In this document: positions 31,480-38,667 of the stretch, piece by piece
Layout of the letters: every line of letters starts with the position of its first letter
How positions within the stretch are numbered: position 1 is the stretch's first letter
Assembly: GCA_012271015.1 (NCBI GenBank)
Contig: JAAXHD010000231.1
Span: 1 to 51,973, forward strand
Origin: Candidatus Poribacteria bacterium
GTDB lineage: Bacteria; Poribacteria; WGA-4E; WGA-3G
DNA length: 51,973 bases
Direction: 5' to 3'
Made by a program: the position numbers and the translations under genes
Notes under the pieces: generated by a model
The model's database searches: none
Seen by the model: only the letters and a program-made list of their open reading frames with translations
Told to the model about the DNA's origin: nothing

Positions 31480-31625
31480 CCATCAGCGATCAGCGGTCAG
31501 CGATCAGGGATCAGTGAAGAGGGTGGTGTGGCGTGAAAGCACCTTGGCCCCAGCCACAGGGCTCTACCGAAAGGGGGCGTAGCCCCCGTGCTGAAAGCGA
31601 AGTGTGCTGACCGCTGAAAGCCACT
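31480..31625. repeat. Intergenic GATCAGC-type repeat block
   Basis: CATCAGCGATCAGCGGTCAG units, AGTGAAGAGGGTGG spacer, a GGGGGCGTAGCCCCC hairpin and an AGCGAAGTGTGCTGA unit, between the closure and tail-completion genes. Confidence 0.8.
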
Positions 31626-31640
31626 AAGGGAGTTGCTATT

Positions 31641-32153
31641 ATGGTTGACATCCATTTCGATACGCTTTTGCGAGTAGAGGCATTGGTTGAGAAGATCGGT
31701 GCGCGTTTGGAGAATTACACGCGATTCTGGATGGACTTCGTTACGCCCTTCACTCTTGGAGAAATCGAGGATATTTTTCAAACCGGGGGCCGCGGTTCGT
31801 GGGCGCATTTGGATCCGTTATATGCGGCACGAAAAGCGGTGTCGCATCCTGAGAAAGGGATACTTCGCCGCAGTGACGTATACTTTGGGGCAGCAACGTC
31901 TCTGAACCATCCGGGTAACCTCGCTGAGTTTGGACCCACGGAGATGGTGTTGGGTGTCAGGGATGCGTATTTCGAGTCAACGTTTGGCGCGAATTACCCA
32001 GCGATCCATGAGGCAGGCACTGCGGAAGGGAATCTGTCGGCGCGCTCGGTGTATGCGTTGATTGTCGCGGGCGAACGATTTGAGGAACGGATGGGGCAGC
32101 TCGGTGAGAAATGGCAGGAAGCGGAAATCGCTGTTTTAGAGAGAGGACTTTAA
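31641..32153 (+). CDS. Phage virion morphogenesis/tail completion protein (Mu gpG-like)
   Basis: The 170-residue protein resembles the phage virion morphogenesis family (PF05069). It has W/H-LDP-Y near residue 54, then HPEKGILRRS, a stretch of beta strands and a YPAIHEAGTAEG motif near 118 like the YA.iHq.G signature. Family members act in head completion or tail joining. GGGAG precedes the ATG by 8 nt. The next gene starts one base after its stop. Confidence 0.62.
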   Translation: MVDIHFDTLLRVEALVEKIGARLENYTRFWMDFVTPFTLGEIEDIFQTGGRGSWAHLDPLYAARKAVSHPEKGILRRSDVYFGAATSLNHPGNLAEFGPTEMVLGVRDAYFESTFGANYPAIHEAGTAEGNLSARSVYALIVAGERFEERMGQLGEKWQEAEIAVLERGL

Positions 32154-32154
32154 G

Positions 32155-32532
32155 ATGGAATTCATAGGTGCTTTACTTTCTACAGTGGATATGGACATGC
32201 AAAAAGTGATTCAGTTGGTCTATATCGTGATTTTGATTTGGATGCTGACAATCTATGTTCCCAAACGCGAAAAGGAATTTGCAAAGGAGCGTGCAGAGCG
32301 AGAGAGGGCATTCAAGGAGGAGCGTCAGGAGCGCGATAGCGCGTTTCTTGAGACGATTAACTCCTATCGTGAGGCACTTATCAGCTTTCAAGAAAAGGAA
32401 GATGCCTCGCATGCCAGTATTATCCAGATGGTATCCTCGCATGACCAGAAAACACGGGAAGGGCATAAGCAGATGGTTCGGATACTCCGTGCAATCGCGG
32501 ATAAGTTGGATACGAAACTTTATGAGGATTAG
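32155..32532 (+). CDS. Membrane-anchored coiled-coil protein of the lysis cassette
   Basis: The 125-residue protein has one N-terminal membrane helix (IQLVYIVILIWMLTIYV, residues 18-34) followed by a long charged coiled coil (KREKEFAKERAERERAFKEE onward). This topology matches inner-membrane spanins and also BhlA-type holin-like proteins. It is directly followed by a holin-like gene and lysozyme, so a role in host lysis is likely. No partner outer-membrane lipoprotein gene was seen. Confidence 0.55.
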   Translation: MEFIGALLSTVDMDMQKVIQLVYIVILIWMLTIYVPKREKEFAKERAERERAFKEERQERDSAFLETINSYREALISFQEKEDASHASIIQMVSSHDQKTREGHKQMVRILRAIADKLDTKLYED

Positions 32533-32549
32533 CAGATGGCGAGCGAACT

Positions 32550-32810
32550 ATGAATACGAAAAAGATCGGACGCGAGACAGATGAAAAGGACTCCACGACC
32601 TCTGTGTGGGCGAACTACATCCTCGCGGCAGCTGTCATTGTTGGGTTAATCATCCTCGATATAAAGACGGATAAGGGAATCCTTGATGGTTCGATTATCG
32701 GTATGATCGTTTTAAAAGCGTTGGATGGCTTGACCAAAATGAACGACTACTTTTTTCCCGGAAGGAGCCGAAACGCTCCCACTCCACAAAATGGACAGGG
32801 GACCCAATAA
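32550..32810 (+). CDS. Putative holin
   Basis: The 86-residue protein has one or two hydrophobic segments: WANYILAAAVIVGLIILDI near residues 20-38 and a weaker IIGMIVLKALDGL. The ends are charged. It sits directly before the lysozyme gene, the usual place of a holin that opens the inner membrane. It is too short and generic for a family match. Confidence 0.55.
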   Translation: MNTKKIGRETDEKDSTTSVWANYILAAAVIVGLIILDIKTDKGILDGSIIGMIVLKALDGLTKMNDYFFPGRSRNAPTPQNGQGTQ

Positions 32811-32811
32811 G

Positions 32812-33456
32812 ATGTTAGAGAAACTCAAAGAGAACATAACCGCCCTGAAAGCACACATCACCCTCGACGAAGGCGAGGAAGAAGAAGCCTATCTGGACAG
32901 TAAAGATAACTGGACAGTCGGCATTGGACACTTACTCTCCGCGGAACAGACCGACAGGGAATTGCGTGCCATGGGATTAGAGGACGAATTAGACAACTGG
33001 GAAGGCTTTAAAATAACAGACGCACAGATGCACGAGTTGCTCGACATCGACATTGACGACACGATGACCATGTTGAAGATTTCGTTTGACGCGACCGAGT
33101 TAGCGAAACTCGATTCTGTTCGCTTTATTTCCCTATTTAGCATGGCGTACCAGTTAGGAAGTGTTGTCAAGTTTCCTGCGATGGTAGATGCTATCAAGCG
33201 AGCGGACTGGGACAGAGCCGCAGACGAGATGGTCTACTCGTGCGGAATGAAGAAAAACAAACGTTCCCAGTGGTATAAGGACACCCCCAATCGATGCCAG
33301 AAGATGTCGGACGGGATGCGATGGGGGGCGTGGGAGAACCCGAAAGCAGGCGACCCTGTTACGGAGATCAGCGCATCCCTGAAAGAACACGAGATTCGAC
33401 AATTGACCGATGCGCAGTTGCTTGCTGAAATCAAAAGACGTATGGAGCAAGCATGA
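32812..33456 (+). CDS. Phage lysozyme, GH24 (T4-type)
   Basis: From ATG 32812, one base after the holin stop, the protein is 214 residues; an overlapping ATG at 32791 is the alternative. The catalytic triad is Glu20, Asp29 and Thr35 in LDEGEEEEAYLDSKDNWTVG, with exactly the Glu-9-Asp-6-Thr spacing of T4 lysozyme, followed by IGHLL. It would cut the glycan strands of peptidoglycan. There is no signal peptide, so export depends on the holin. The last 40 residues form an extra acidic/helical tail. It overlaps the next gene by 4 bp (ATGA). Confidence 0.88.
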   Translation: MLEKLKENITALKAHITLDEGEEEEAYLDSKDNWTVGIGHLLSAEQTDRELRAMGLEDELDNWEGFKITDAQMHELLDIDIDDTMTMLKISFDATELAKLDSVRFISLFSMAYQLGSVVKFPAMVDAIKRADWDRAADEMVYSCGMKKNKRSQWYKDTPNRCQKMSDGMRWGAWENPKAGDPVTEISASLKEHEIRQLTDAQLLAEIKRRMEQA

Positions 33457-33953
33457 TCCATCGCCGAGCTCAGATCGTTGATGCCCTTTATGAACTGTTT
33501 GCGCAGCTCAAAGCACCGACGGGGTTTCCGCTCCGAGTCAAGACGGTTCAAAAGCGATACGTGCACTGGACGTCGCTTGACGAGCAGGGGGCGATCCCGG
33601 CATTATTGCTGAACTACGGCGATAACCGGCGCAAACGCAAGGGCGGTCCCACTGCTGAGCATGCAGCGTTAGGAGAAACCGAGGAGTCTCTTCCGTTTGC
33701 GCTGACAGCCGTTTTGAAAGAAACGCCTGAATTCCCGAAACCGATTACGGACCAAGTGTCGGACACGATTTATACGATTGAAAGGCTCATCAACGGGACA
33801 CCAGATTTAGATATAGACGGTGTCGTGGATACAGAAGTTGAAGGCGATCGCAATTCGGAAGGTGCGATTAGCGCGCTGCAAGGCACACCGTTCGAGGTGA
33901 TTAAGTTTCGGGTGGTTGTGACGCATATATACCCATCAAACACATCGGTGTAG
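33453..33953 (+). CDS. Tail terminator-like protein
   Basis: The 166-residue product overlaps the lysozyme stop by 4 bp. It begins with a helix (HRRAQIVDALYELFAQLKA) and continues with alternating strands (FALTAVLKETPE, then PFEVIKFRVVVTHIY), the layout of tail terminator proteins (lambda gpU/SPP1 gp17-like). It precedes the probable major tail protein. The assignment is structural and positional only. Confidence 0.5.
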   Translation: MIHRRAQIVDALYELFAQLKAPTGFPLRVKTVQKRYVHWTSLDEQGAIPALLLNYGDNRRKRKGGPTAEHAALGETEESLPFALTAVLKETPEFPKPITDQVSDTIYTIERLINGTPDLDIDGVVDTEVEGDRNSEGAISALQGTPFEVIKFRVVVTHIYPSNTSV

Positions 33954-33983
33954 GGGGTATGGGGTATGGGTGATAAGTGATGG

Positions 33984-34018
33984 GTTAAGAGATTTACTTG
34001 GAACAGCGATCTCTTAAC
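33984..34018 (+). promoter_or_regulatory. Hairpin before the major tail gene
   Basis: A perfect 10-bp stem, GTTAAGAGAT/ATCTCTTAAC with a 15-nt loop, lies in the 116-bp gap between two tail genes, about 50 bp before the start codon. There is no T-run, so it is not a simple terminator; it may tune expression of a highly made protein. Confidence 0.5.
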
Positions 34019-34069
34019 GCAAAACCAACAACCCACTACCGATACTCCAAAAACATGGAGGACAGGACA

Positions 34070-35824
34070 ATGGCAACGAGACAAATAAAAGCGGAAGATA
34101 CGTCTATGGTTTTTGGGCGGGGGCCTGACATTACAGACAGGGACGACCTCGTCAAAAAAGGGAATGGGAAGATACGGGAATACCTTGTGACATCGTGGGA
34201 GCACGATGAGGATTCCGAGCTGCTTGAGAATCAAGCATTGAGTCCGGGGCGTGCGGGTGTTTCCGATGAAATCAACTTTTTATGGGGGTCGGGTCCATTT
34301 TCTGTGCAGATCCCTTCAGAAGATGGGTTTCTTGATCTTGCACAGGCGCTCCTGAACGATCCGAACCCTGTGAGCGTTGCGATCCCCAGTAAAACGCTTG
34401 TTGCGGCGGGAACGGATGTGGACGCTGTCGCCGCGGGGACCTATTTCACTGACACAGCAGATGCGACGGTGACAATCGTTGACGACCAGGGCTTGTCAGG
34501 TGCCGCCACTGCGAATAAAGCGATTGCCAATAATCTGAATGCGTATCCACAAGCGCTCATGCTGACGGTCACACCCGATAGTGACGCGGATCTCACAAAC
34601 GCAAGTACCGACGCAACGATTGTCATTTCTTACACTGACGCGGATAGCGAGACCCAGACGCTCACACTGACGTTCGCGGATGCAGCGAAAACCACGGCAC
34701 AGACGGTGAGTCTCCCTGCGGGTGCAACCCTCACACGCGTCAGATCGACGGGCTGGAGTGCTGGCACTTTCAGCATCACGACCGCGATTGCCGGCAATGT
34801 CGTTCGGAACCCGGAACCCGATCGTCCGGGTCAAATCCGCGTGAAATACACAGGCACGCTCACCGACCACACGCTGCTGATCCGGGGTGTGCGGCGTGTT
34901 GGACTCGCTTCCAATGACACACTTCCGATGAGAGAAGAGATCGATCTGGATGCGGATGTCCTCACGGACAAGTATTTCCATAGAATCAATAAAGTCGAAG
35001 TCAAGGATGCCGACGGTAAGGTTGTTGCTGTTGCTGACTTGGATGGCACAGTAGAGATGATTGCGGAGCCAGGTGGGTATGAGACGACGTTAAAGGTTGT
35101 CAACGATGATCCGGAGGGTTTGACGTTTGAAGCGGATGTCGGGGGTGAGCCGCGGGTGGTGAACCGTGGCGTTGTGATCAGTGGTGACATAGAAATCGGA
35201 GATACGATCAGTGCGACGTATAATCTGCTTTCCAACCGTGTGGACAAACGCCAAACGATAGAGGAGCGGGACGAGCCGCAGTTCAAGTCGATGATGCATC
35301 AAGATAGAGAAGACCATCCAGGGCTTGCGGATCGCGATTTTGAGCGAGTCACATCACGTTTCTATGCGGGGCATGGAAGGTTCTTGGAACTCGATGGTGA
35401 GGCGGTTATCTGCAACTCCATAGGATTGAATGTCGAGCACAACTACGACTTCGTGCAGGGAAAGGTACCCGGAATGTTTCGTCGAGACACGGATGCGAAT
35501 GCGCGCCGCTTAACGACAGCATCGGTGAACACGAACTACGAGTCGGGCTCAAGTGAGGAAGATATTTTTGTGCGCTGGGATGAGAAATATCGTAACCGGG
35601 AAAAAGTCAATGTAGGCGTAGGAACGTATCAGTGGCTTGGGAACGGACGGCAGTTATCCGTCACCTACACAATGAAAAAATGCGATATCCAGTCGCCGGT
35701 GCGTGTGCCTGCGACAGGTCCGGGAGTCGTCCCTGTGACTGTAGATTTGAAAGCCCTGCCGCTTGAAGGTGAAACGGACGGGGAGATAGCAGTCACGATT
35801 ATCTCCGATGATCAGTGGGGTTAA
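34070..35824 (+). CDS. Probable major tail tube protein with added domain
   Basis: From ATG 34070, with GGAGG 8 nt upstream, the protein is 584 residues; the frame is open from 33998 without a better start. It lies between the tail terminator and the chaperone/tape measure, the place of the major tail protein. The beta-rich middle (AATVTIVDDQ-like strands around residues 115-240, Thr/Ala-rich) looks like an added Ig-like surface domain, making the protein larger than typical tail tubes. A contractile sheath was considered, but no baseplate genes accompany it. Confidence 0.5.
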   Translation: MATRQIKAEDTSMVFGRGPDITDRDDLVKKGNGKIREYLVTSWEHDEDSELLENQALSPGRAGVSDEINFLWGSGPFSVQIPSEDGFLDLAQALLNDPNPVSVAIPSKTLVAAGTDVDAVAAGTYFTDTADATVTIVDDQGLSGAATANKAIANNLNAYPQALMLTVTPDSDADLTNASTDATIVISYTDADSETQTLTLTFADAAKTTAQTVSLPAGATLTRVRSTGWSAGTFSITTAIAGNVVRNPEPDRPGQIRVKYTGTLTDHTLLIRGVRRVGLASNDTLPMREEIDLDADVLTDKYFHRINKVEVKDADGKVVAVADLDGTVEMIAEPGGYETTLKVVNDDPEGLTFEADVGGEPRVVNRGVVISGDIEIGDTISATYNLLSNRVDKRQTIEERDEPQFKSMMHQDREDHPGLADRDFERVTSRFYAGHGRFLELDGEAVICNSIGLNVEHNYDFVQGKVPGMFRRDTDANARRLTTASVNTNYESGSSEEDIFVRWDEKYRNREKVNVGVGTYQWLGNGRQLSVTYTMKKCDIQSPVRVPATGPGVVPVTVDLKALPLEGETDGEIAVTIISDDQWG

Positions 35825-35898
35825 TGGCAGTCGGGAGTCAGGTCGGTGGCTCTGCCACCTTTCAGCCATCCGTCGTTAGAAGAGGTCTTGTCAATGTA

Positions 35899-35918
35899 CC
35901 CAAGCCTAAAGACTTGGG
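35899..35918. repeat. Right-end hairpin of the IS element
   Basis: CCCAAG/CTTGGG stem with loop CCTAAAGA, 12 bp beyond the tnpB stop. In TnpB elements this end normally also carries the guide (omega) RNA, overlapping the 3' end of tnpB. Confidence 0.65.
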
Positions 35919-35930
35919 CTTGTTAAAGCG

Positions 35931-37151
35931 TTAGCCCCAACAAGCCCGCAATAGTAGTGGGTTTCTCGTTTCATAGAGGATGGTATCCCATACCTCTCCA
36001 CGAAGGGCGCAAGCCGCCCTGAAACGTATGTTTAACGCCGCGTTGTGGTCGCGGTCGAGTTCTAAACCACAGGATTTACAATGGAACCTGCGTTCAGACA
36101 ACTTCAGTTTAATCGGCGATTTTTGACAGCATTCCGAACAGGTTTGGCTGGTATTGTGTGGCGGCACTTGATGGAAATGTTTACCCTCGCGCTTTGCTAC
36201 CCAGTGGCACCAGTCAAAGAACATCCCCCAAGACGCATCAGCAATCGACTTGGCAAGGTGGCGGTTCTTCACCATGTTACTCGGTCTAAGTTTCTCAGCA
36301 ACCACTGCATCAAATCCTTTGTGGTGAAAAAGCTTATATGCTGTTTTCGCGATAAAATCAAGACGCTGACAGGCAACAATATCCGCTTGCTTTGCCAACG
36401 CGTCTTTCGCCTTATACCAGCGTTTGCTCCGGTATTGCTTGCGAGAAAGGGCTCTCTGCAAGCGTATCAACTTTTGTTCCGCTTGTCGATAAAATCGGGG
36501 ATTGGGTTTCCTCTCACCTTCGGAAGTCGTCAGAAACGCGTGTGTCCCGACATCGACACCACAAGCAGATTTGGGAACACATTTGGGTGTGTCAGGCACT
36601 TCACAGACGATGAAGCAATACCAGCCGCGTGCCGTCTTTTTCAACGTGACCTCTTTCGGGTCTCCATTGAGAGGCCGGTGCTGGCGGATAGCAACTTCAC
36701 CGAGTTTCGGCACTTTCAAACGGTTGTACCGAGTGCCTGTTTCACGGATTGGATTTTGACGAACCCTTTCACCTGTCTTGAGTGTGTGTTTTCGCAAAGA
36801 CCAAGACAGGGAATGAACGGAACGCTTGAATCTCGGATACCCCTTTTTCTCCACACCTTCGCGACATCGGCGGCGGAAATGTTCATGTGCGGCGTTGACG
36901 CGCTTGATTGTCGAGACCTGCATATCCTGCGGGTGATCGGAATAATGCGAGTTAGAGGCGCGAAGGTTCTTCAGATGGTTAATCTGGTCATACATCGACA
37001 CAGACTTCTGACCATACTCCCACATCTGATGACGCATCTGAAGCATATAGTTTTGCAACTGCTTCTGGTGCCGAAACTCCGCAAAAAGCCACTGCTCCTC
37101 TATTTTTCTAGGATACGCACGATATTTAAATGTTTGCTTCAAGGTTTTCAC
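35931..37151 (-). CDS. tnpB: RNA-guided nuclease TnpB of an IS605-type element
   Basis: The 406-residue protein belongs to the TnpB/OrfB family, ancestors of Cas12, which use an RNA from the element end to cut DNA. The start MKTLKQTFKYRAYP is typical. RuvC residues are visible: Asp in ACGVDVGTHAF near 199, Glu in VVAEKLRPSNM near 286 and Asp in DRDHNAALN near 367. A zinc finger of two Cys pairs lies between (TCSECC near 336 and HCKSCG near 357). All catalytic positions are intact, so it may be active. There is no TnpA, so it would move only with help in trans. Confidence 0.92.
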   Translation of the reverse strand: MKTLKQTFKYRAYPRKIEEQWLFAEFRHQKQLQNYMLQMRHQMWEYGQKSVSMYDQINHLKNLRASNSHYSDHPQDMQVSTIKRVNAAHEHFRRRCREGVEKKGYPRFKRSVHSLSWSLRKHTLKTGERVRQNPIRETGTRYNRLKVPKLGEVAIRQHRPLNGDPKEVTLKKTARGWYCFIVCEVPDTPKCVPKSACGVDVGTHAFLTTSEGERKPNPRFYRQAEQKLIRLQRALSRKQYRSKRWYKAKDALAKQADIVACQRLDFIAKTAYKLFHHKGFDAVVAEKLRPSNMVKNRHLAKSIADASWGMFFDWCHWVAKREGKHFHQVPPHNTSQTCSECCQKSPIKLKLSERRFHCKSCGLELDRDHNAALNIRFRAACALRGEVWDTILYETRNPLLLRACWG

Positions 37152-37343
37152 GTATCACGCTTTTATCCCCTACAGAGTGGGAGGCAGACACGTCACCGGG
37201 GTCCCCACCCGTTACTGGGAAGGGGGCGGTGACGCTCTGTATGTCTGCCAACGTGATACATCTATTAAACCACAATTTATTAATGGGGTCCAGTGTTTTT
37301 TCAAAAAAACGCTGTGGCCTTACACACGAGGACGGTTTTTCCT

Positions 37344-37363
37344 CCCAAGTCTAAAGACTTGGG
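37344..37363. repeat. Left-end hairpin of the IS element
   Basis: The perfect palindrome CCCAAGTCTAAAGACTTGGG (8-bp stem, 4-nt loop) lies about 190 bp upstream of the tnpB start and matches the right-end hairpin except for one base. Confidence 0.65.
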
Positions 37364-37382
37364 TTTCCAAACCGACACTTTG

Positions 37383-38387
37383 ATGAATTCTAAAATTCAG
37401 GAACAACTGGATCGCCAGATCGAAGAGAAACGGGTTTCGCAAGTCGTTGAGCGCGCAGAAGCCCCAGCGTTGACATCCGATATTTTTGAAATAGACGATC
37501 GGGACTCGGCAATTTGCGAAGTTAATTTTAAAGATATGTCAGCGCGGGTGGTAGCATCTTCGGAAGCCCCGAAGTTGACAGTCGAAGTGCTGAAAACGAA
37601 AGGCAAACCTGTTAAGTCGGTTGAGATGTTTTGGAACGACCAGATGTGGACGGTGAAAGTCTGGGACGGCAAAGGGTTGGATATCGAAGTCGCGCACTTG
37701 AAGATCCTTGAGCAATATATGGGTCAGGAAAAAGACGGTGTCGCGATGGACGAGCGGGATCGTGCCGTTGCGAACCTGTTGCTTGGAAAACTGATGTATA
37801 GCCCATCGTTCACCTATATGGGTGACGGGGAAGGCACTCCGATTGAAGCGCGTTCGTCTATCATGATAGACGCGCTCTGTAACGCGTATGCCTCGGTCAA
37901 CAATCCAACGGAAGATTCGGTGTATCAAGTGAAGGTTCGCCGGGGTGTCCCTGCGGATGCGTTCGCGCTGTTAGGTGACACTTTTGAATGGTATCCTGTG
38001 GGGCGCGCCTCGAAAAGGTATGTAGATATGTCGGAAGACGAACTCGCCGCGGTGGTCGCCAGCAAAACGGCGGTGCGTCAGGTGCTGATCCCCGCAATGA
38101 TTTTAGATCCCGTGCTTTCGTATAAAGCAGTTGACGCAAGCGAGGTAGATGTAGCGGCAATAGGGGACATAGCCATAGCGGAGACGGGTCCGTATCCTGT
38201 TGAATACCTGTCAGAGCGGTTTATGCAAACGCTGTTTGAAGCGCACAGAGTTGTGAATATTCCAGCCGCAGGTCTGGCGAGTCTCCAGCGGTTTCGTAGA
38301 GCAAATAGAGACGAATTCGAAGGCGAGGCTGCGGGTAGCAAATCTGTTCGCAATGTGCAAGGAACTGGGGGTAACACCGGCGAATGA
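37383..38387 (+). CDS. Probable tail assembly chaperone
   Basis: The start MNSKIQEQLDRQIEEKRVSQ at 37383 is the first ATG after the IS element; the upstream extension is IS DNA. The protein is 334 residues, lying between the major tail and tape measure genes, the place of tail assembly chaperones. A soluble mixed alpha/beta sequence (SVEMFWNDQMWTVKVWDGKG) leads into a helical C-terminal third. The stop is directly followed by a 33-codon frame in another phase, and GGGGGT (38367-38372) just before the stop could allow a shift. The IS has probably removed the native ribosome site. Confidence 0.5.
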   Translation: MNSKIQEQLDRQIEEKRVSQVVERAEAPALTSDIFEIDDRDSAICEVNFKDMSARVVASSEAPKLTVEVLKTKGKPVKSVEMFWNDQMWTVKVWDGKGLDIEVAHLKILEQYMGQEKDGVAMDERDRAVANLLLGKLMYSPSFTYMGDGEGTPIEARSSIMIDALCNAYASVNNPTEDSVYQVKVRRGVPADAFALLGDTFEWYPVGRASKRYVDMSEDELAAVVASKTAVRQVLIPAMILDPVLSYKAVDASEVDVAAIGDIAIAETGPYPVEYLSERFMQTLFEAHRVVNIPAAGLASLQRFRRANRDEFEGEAAGSKSVRNVQGTGGNTGE

Positions 38388-38388
38388 G

Positions 38389-38490
38389 ATGTGTCCAGAT
38401 TGCGATATAAACTATAAACTTACGTATAATTCCATCTGCTACGAGGCGTATCTCATGGAGATAGAGAAACAACGGAAGCGGAAGAAATGA
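38389..38490 (+). CDS. 33-codon Cys-rich frame, possible chaperone extension
   Basis: Begins 1 nt after the chaperone stop codon and encodes MCPDCDINYKL...ICYEAYLMEI with a basic end. The CPDC...C pattern recalls the short second part of frameshifted G/GT-type chaperones. It may be translated on its own or as a frameshift fusion; the frame is open upstream across the GGGGGT site. Confidence 0.4.
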   Translation: MCPDCDINYKLTYNSICYEAYLMEIEKQRKRKK

Positions 38491-38525
38491 AAATGGGTGG
38501 GAGGTACCGAGGATCCCACCCATTT
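38491..38525 (+). terminator. Strong hairpin between chaperone and tape measure genes
   Basis: A perfect 11-bp stem, AAATGGGTGGG/CCCACCCATTT with a 13-nt loop, directly follows the short Cys-rich frame. Only three T follow, so it may be a partial terminator or a structure that limits tape-measure expression. Confidence 0.5.
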
Positions 38526-38576
38526 CCATAAGAACAGGCGTTATCTATCCAGAAAAAAGAAATTATCAGAAAGTGT

Positions 38577-38598
38577 CGCGAGTGAAACTCGCGCCTAC
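38577..38598 (-). repeat. REP element with GTAG foot
   Basis: CGCGAGT pairs with ACTCGCG around GAA, then CTAC (GTAG on the minus strand). It lies 69 bp before the tape measure start. Confidence 0.6.
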
Positions 38599-38667
38599 AG
38601 AAAACTGAATGACTTTCGCCTTCGTTAATTGACGATTCCATTTTTACAAGATAGCGAGAGATTTGCA

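Larger units (their letters stand above)
35885..37375 (-). mobile_element. IS200/IS605-type element carrying only tnpB
   Basis: The element contains tnpB on the minus strand and no tnpA. Near each end is the same 20-nt hairpin, CCCAAG(C/T)CTAAAGACTTGGG, at 35899-35918 and 37344-37363 in the same orientation. Hairpin ends and no terminal inverted repeats are typical of this family. It is inserted between the major tail gene and the tail chaperone gene, opposite to the operon direction. The exact ends and target site cannot be fixed from one copy. Confidence 0.8.

Noticed and set aside
34070..35824. Contractile tail sheath
   Set aside because: Considered from size and position, but no baseplate genes (gp25, gpW, gpJ-like) follow; major tail tube with an extra domain fits better.
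36081..37232. Plus-strand 383-codon frame opposite tnpB
   Set aside because: tnpB has all family motifs; the opposite frame is a shadow without recognisable domains.
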